Positions 60,871 to 64,000 of a stretch of 64,000 bases of DNA are shown in pieces (the first letter of the stretch is position 1; the number at the start of each line of letters is the position of its first letter). Source of the DNA: Podospora bellae-mahoneyi (taxonomy: Eukaryota > Ascomycota > Sordariomycetes > Sordariales > Podosporaceae); assembly GCF_035222275.1 (NCBI RefSeq), contig NC_085882.1, positions 503,501-567,500 of the forward strand, written 5' to 3'. The position numbers and the translations under genes are program-made. The notes beneath the pieces were generated by a model that was given only the letters and a program-made list of their open reading frames with translations, was not told the DNA's origin and made no database searches.

Positions 60871-63800
60871 ATGGCCGCCCTTGACGCTTTGCCACTCCGC
60901 GATAACTGGGCGGACGATGTCAGATTGGAGGCGACTAAGATCATATACTCGATCAACGGACTTGCATGGGACGGGAAAGACGAGCGCCACCAAGATTCGG
61001 ATTTCATAGAGGCTAGGCTAGCCTTCATTGCACGGAGCTGGATTGTGCTTTGCGCAGGCCCCAAGGTAAGGGGATCAAAGGCCCCCCCTTTTGCGCGCCT
61101 GTTTCGTGTTTGGCCAAGAGACAAGGTTCTCAGCCAGTTTTTACCAGCATCTCATCGCTCATGTGTATATGCCTGGCTCTTTCTCAGCAACTGACAAATC
61201 GTTACCTAGGGCTCGCCAACCTTTGATGCCGACTCACGAAAAATCGCCAAGCCTCTCACCATCCCGAGCATCATCCCTAGAAGTTGGGCCACTGAAGAGA
61301 CTGGGAGCCTGGAATGGGATGTTCAGGATCTGACAGGAAGCGGCGCATATGCGCAAAGTCGTCACCTCTCGGTAGACCCTTTGCTCGCGGATGTTCTCGC
61401 GGCCAGGTCTAGAGCCGGAGGAAGACGTCATCAGAATGACATCCTTGCTGACCCGACCAGAGATTATCAGATCGATCTAGCCACAAACGAAGGTTTCCGA
61501 CAGGCCGCGAAGAAGAAGAACAACAAGAAGGGAGGGGCGGCGAAACCCAATTATATCAGCAACAACAGCAACAGCAACGGTAACAACGACGAGGGCGAGA
61601 AGAAGGACGCTGAAGGAGGTGACGCTGGCGCCAATGGTGATGGGACCGGGGGCTCTGGCGGTAGCCCCAACGGAGATGGCGGCGGTGGGGACGAAAACAA
61701 AGACGACGACAAGAAAGAGGATGAGAAAAGAGAGGAAGGAACGGTAGAAGAGAAGGCAGAAGAGAAGATCGAGGAAGCTCCGCCGCCTCCCGAGGATGAC
61801 TTGGTCGGTACTGGTTCTAAGAAGAAGAAGAAGGGCGTTGCAGAACCCGAGCCTCCAGCAGTGGAAAATCCGAAGAAGTCTACCGATTCTGGTTTAGCCG
61901 CCGCTTCAGCAGGGCCTACCTTTGATTCCTTCTCGAACATCAAGATGAACGGGAATCGTGATCCGCCTCGGAAAGAAGAGCCCAAGCCAGCGCAAAAGAG
62001 CGGGTTTGGTGGCTGGAGTGGCTTGGGATGGGGTGGGCTTGGTCTGGCATCAAAGGTTGTCGAGAATAGCCCGTGGGGTCTCAAGTCCAAAATCGGAGTG
62101 GGCTTCTCTTTTGGAGACGGTTCTGGCTCTGAAGAGCACATTCAGAGACCGAAATCAAGTGCAAGACAGGTTGAGAAACTGGCTGAGAAGCCAGTCGAAA
62201 GACCAGTCGAAAAGCCGGTCGAAAAACCAGTCGAAAAGCCAGTCGAAAAGCCAGTGAAAAAGTCGGCCGAGAAACCTGTCGAAAGACCAATTGCGCCAGA
62301 AAAGCTTTCGGATGACCCACCGGCAGACGACTGGTTCGCCTCCGCGTCCGCCGCAACAGCTAAGAAGAAGAAGAATGATCTTCTTGTCCAAGAGGCCAAG
62401 GTGGAACCGGGCTCTAAATCAGGAGGGAATGATGCATGGGACTTCTGGGGAGCGCCCAAGAATAAGAAGAAGCCCCAGCCTGCTCCCGAACCAGAACCGG
62501 AGCCTGCGCCAGAGCCTCCCAGGGAGCCAGATCTTAAGCCGGAACCGACCAAGAGCACAGAAACAGATGATGCCTGGGGAGTTGCCCCCGTAAAGGGTAA
62601 GAAGAAGAAAGGTAAGATCACCATTGCCGATGAACAGCCAAAGGAGCCGGATCCTCCCCGTGAACCAACAGCTGAACCCGAGCCTGAGCCAATTCCCGAT
62701 CCAACACCCGAGCCACCCAAGTCATATGAAGAGGACAATCCATGGGCGAACATTGTCACAACATCGAAGAGGAAGAAGAAAAAGGGGAAGAACGCCGTGC
62801 CGGAGCCGGAGCCAGAGCCTGTCAAAGAGCCCGAGCCTGAACCGGAACGAGCGCCCACCCCTGAACCGGAACGAGCGCCCACCCCTGAACCTGTTCCTGA
62901 CCCAGAGCCGGAGCCGGAACAGGAAGTGGAGGATTCCTGGGGTTGGGGTACTTCGTCCAAGAAGACCAGGTCGAGGAAGGGCAAAAAAATCGAGCCTGAA
63001 CCAGAGCCAGAGCCAGAGCCAGAGCCACCCAAGGACCCGGAACCAGAACCTGAGCCTGAGCCTGTCCCAGAGCCCGAAAAGAAACAAGAAGATGACTTTT
63101 GGAGCTTTGGCGTCACTGCGACTAAGGGGAAGAAGAAGAAGGGCAGGAGTAAAGACCCAGAGCCCGAGCCTGCCAAAGCACCCGAACCCGAACCTGAACC
63201 CGAGCCTGTTCCGGAGCCCGCGCCGGAGCGTTCTAAGAAGGAGGAAGATGATCCATGGGGCCTTGCAGCTACTTCTTCCAAGAAGAAGAAGAAGGACAAA
63301 GGGAAAAAGGCTGCTGAGCCTGAGCATGAGCCTGAACCTGAACCTGCGAAGGAACCGAAGCCCGAGCCCGAGCCCGAACCAGAACCGGAGCCTGAGTCGG
63401 AGCCTGACATTTTAGAACACAGTATGTGGAGCTTTGGGTTTTCTACTAAGAAGAAGAAGGGCAAGAAGGAACCCGAGCCAGAACCTCCAAAAGAGCCTGA
63501 ACCAGAACCGGAGCTGGAGCCTGAGCCTGAGCCAGAACCCGAGCCTGAGCCCGAACGTCAAAAGAAAAGAGAAGATGACGATCCATGGGGCCTGAGCACA
63601 TCATCGAAGAAGAAGAAGGAGAAGGGCAAAAAAGCTGTCGAACCCGAGCCTGGACCGGAGCCAGTCAAGAAGTCGAAAGACAAGAAGGACAAGAAGGGTA
63701 AGAAGGTGGTCGAGCCAGAACCAGAACCCGAGATGGAGGCTGTCCCCGAGCCGGAACCACAACCGGAAAATGACGACGACGATGCATTCTGGGGCTCTCT

Positions 63801-64000
63801 GAGCGGCAACAAGATGGCCCATCACGAGACTTCAAGCACCAAGGACCTTCTTGACTTGGACAACAAGAACGGTAGCCATGTCGAAGCTGACCCGCGTGCG
63901 TCTACCGAGAGCAGCGGCGGCTTCTTTGGTTGGTTGTCAGGCAAGAATAAGAAGAAGTCTGGGGGGTCGTCGGATGTGTCCACCAAGCCGGAACCAACGC
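60871..64000 (+). CDS. Large Pro-Glu/Trp/Lys repeat protein, uncharacterised (3' end beyond window)
   Basis: Exons are 60871-61065 and 61210 to the right edge; at least 995 residues, still open. The 144-bp intron (GTAAGG...CTAG) joins LCAGPK to [11 protein letters not shown]. The N-terminal ~150 residues look folded ([59 protein letters not shown]). A Gly/Asn/Asp/Lys-rich low-complexity part follows, then six 12-bp units encoding EKPV (62191-62262). From about 62310 about ten modules repeat: an acidic tryptophan motif (such as [11 protein letters not shown]), a lysine patch ([10 protein letters not shown]) and a Pro-Glu run (PEPEPEP). Tryptophan motifs start near 62320, 62430, 62565, 62730, 62935, 63095, 63245, 63410, 63575, 63775 and 63915. 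I cannot name a family; repetitive tether proteins such as leashin are one possibility. Confidence 0.75.
62191..62262 (+). repeat. Six 12-bp tandem units encoding Val-Glu-Lys-Pro
   Basis: Units of the form ccagtcgaaaag, in frame, give repeated EKPV/ERPV. A minisatellite of this kind readily changes copy number. Confidence 0.85.

Noticed and set aside
62142-63464. Antisense 440-codon Gly/Ser-rich frame
   Set aside because: It is the complement of the Pro-Glu and Lys repeats (GSGSG and FFF runs); the plus strand has a spliced, continuous frame from 60871.

Overview
The window is nuclear DNA of a filamentous ascomycete, most likely Sordariomycetes and probably near the Sordariales. The evidence is short spliceosomal introns (mostly 50-80 bp, with CTAAC/CTGAC-like branch sites), a mitochondrial alternative oxidase, a fungal ENA sodium ATPase, a CFEM surface protein, a DUF7053 protein and a CRZ1-type zinc finger. 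The species cannot be named from this sequence. Eighteen protein-coding genes can be supported from start to stop, and one more runs off each end. I found no rRNA, tRNA, CRISPR array or intact transposon. All coordinates and splice sites were read by eye; every spliced coding length is a multiple of three.

Layout. 0-1.2 kb: Ran1-type kinase (minus, truncated by the left edge), preceded by about 8 kb without a recognisable gene. 9.2-12.3 kb: spliceosomal kinase Prp4 (minus), divergent from the tiny five-exon TMA7 gene (13.0-13.5 kb). 14.2-17.4 kb: CSC1/OSCA-type channel (minus). 19.7-20.8 kb: AT-hook protein (minus). 23.2-26.8 kb: ENA-type Na+ ATPase with a dense cluster of PacC-type sites upstream. 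27.6-28.4 kb: dolichol-phosphate mannose synthase. 28.6-29.5 kb: short-chain reductase with an apparent GC-AG intron. 30.5-31.5 kb: CSN8/PSMD8/eIF3k-like protein, preceded by a 21-bp tandem array between inverted ends. 32.2-32.9 kb: CFEM GPI protein. 34.6-36.6 kb: MFS transporter. 37.0-38.1 kb: peroxisomal 2,4-dienoyl-CoA reductase. 39.3-40.6 kb: Rad60/Esc2-like SUMO-like-domain protein. 40.9-41.9 kb: PNO1 (minus), divergent from MDM31 (42.4-44.7 kb). 45.8-46.9 kb: eIF3j (minus), divergent from alternative oxidase (48.3-49.5 kb), whose promoter carries two CGG-N7-CGG motifs. 52.1-54.4 kb: CRZ1-like factor. 55.6-56.8 kb: MDR-type enoyl reductase, convergent with a DUF7053 gene (57.1-57.7 kb). 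60.9-64.0 kb: start of a large protein of alternating Pro-Glu blocks, Trp motifs and Lys-rich patches, open at the right edge.

This is mostly a housekeeping neighbourhood: splicing, ribosome assembly, translation initiation, glycosylation, mitochondrial shape and respiration, peroxisomal fat oxidation and genome stability. A second theme is ion and stress response: the ENA pump, the CSC1 channel and CRZ1. I see no secondary-metabolite or other functional cluster. The most unusual items are the Pro-Glu/Trp/Lys repeat protein, the shared 21-bp tandem-repeat family near 30.1 and 49.9 kb, the two regulatory motif clusters (PacC-like at ENA, AIM-like at AOX), and two GC-AG introns.
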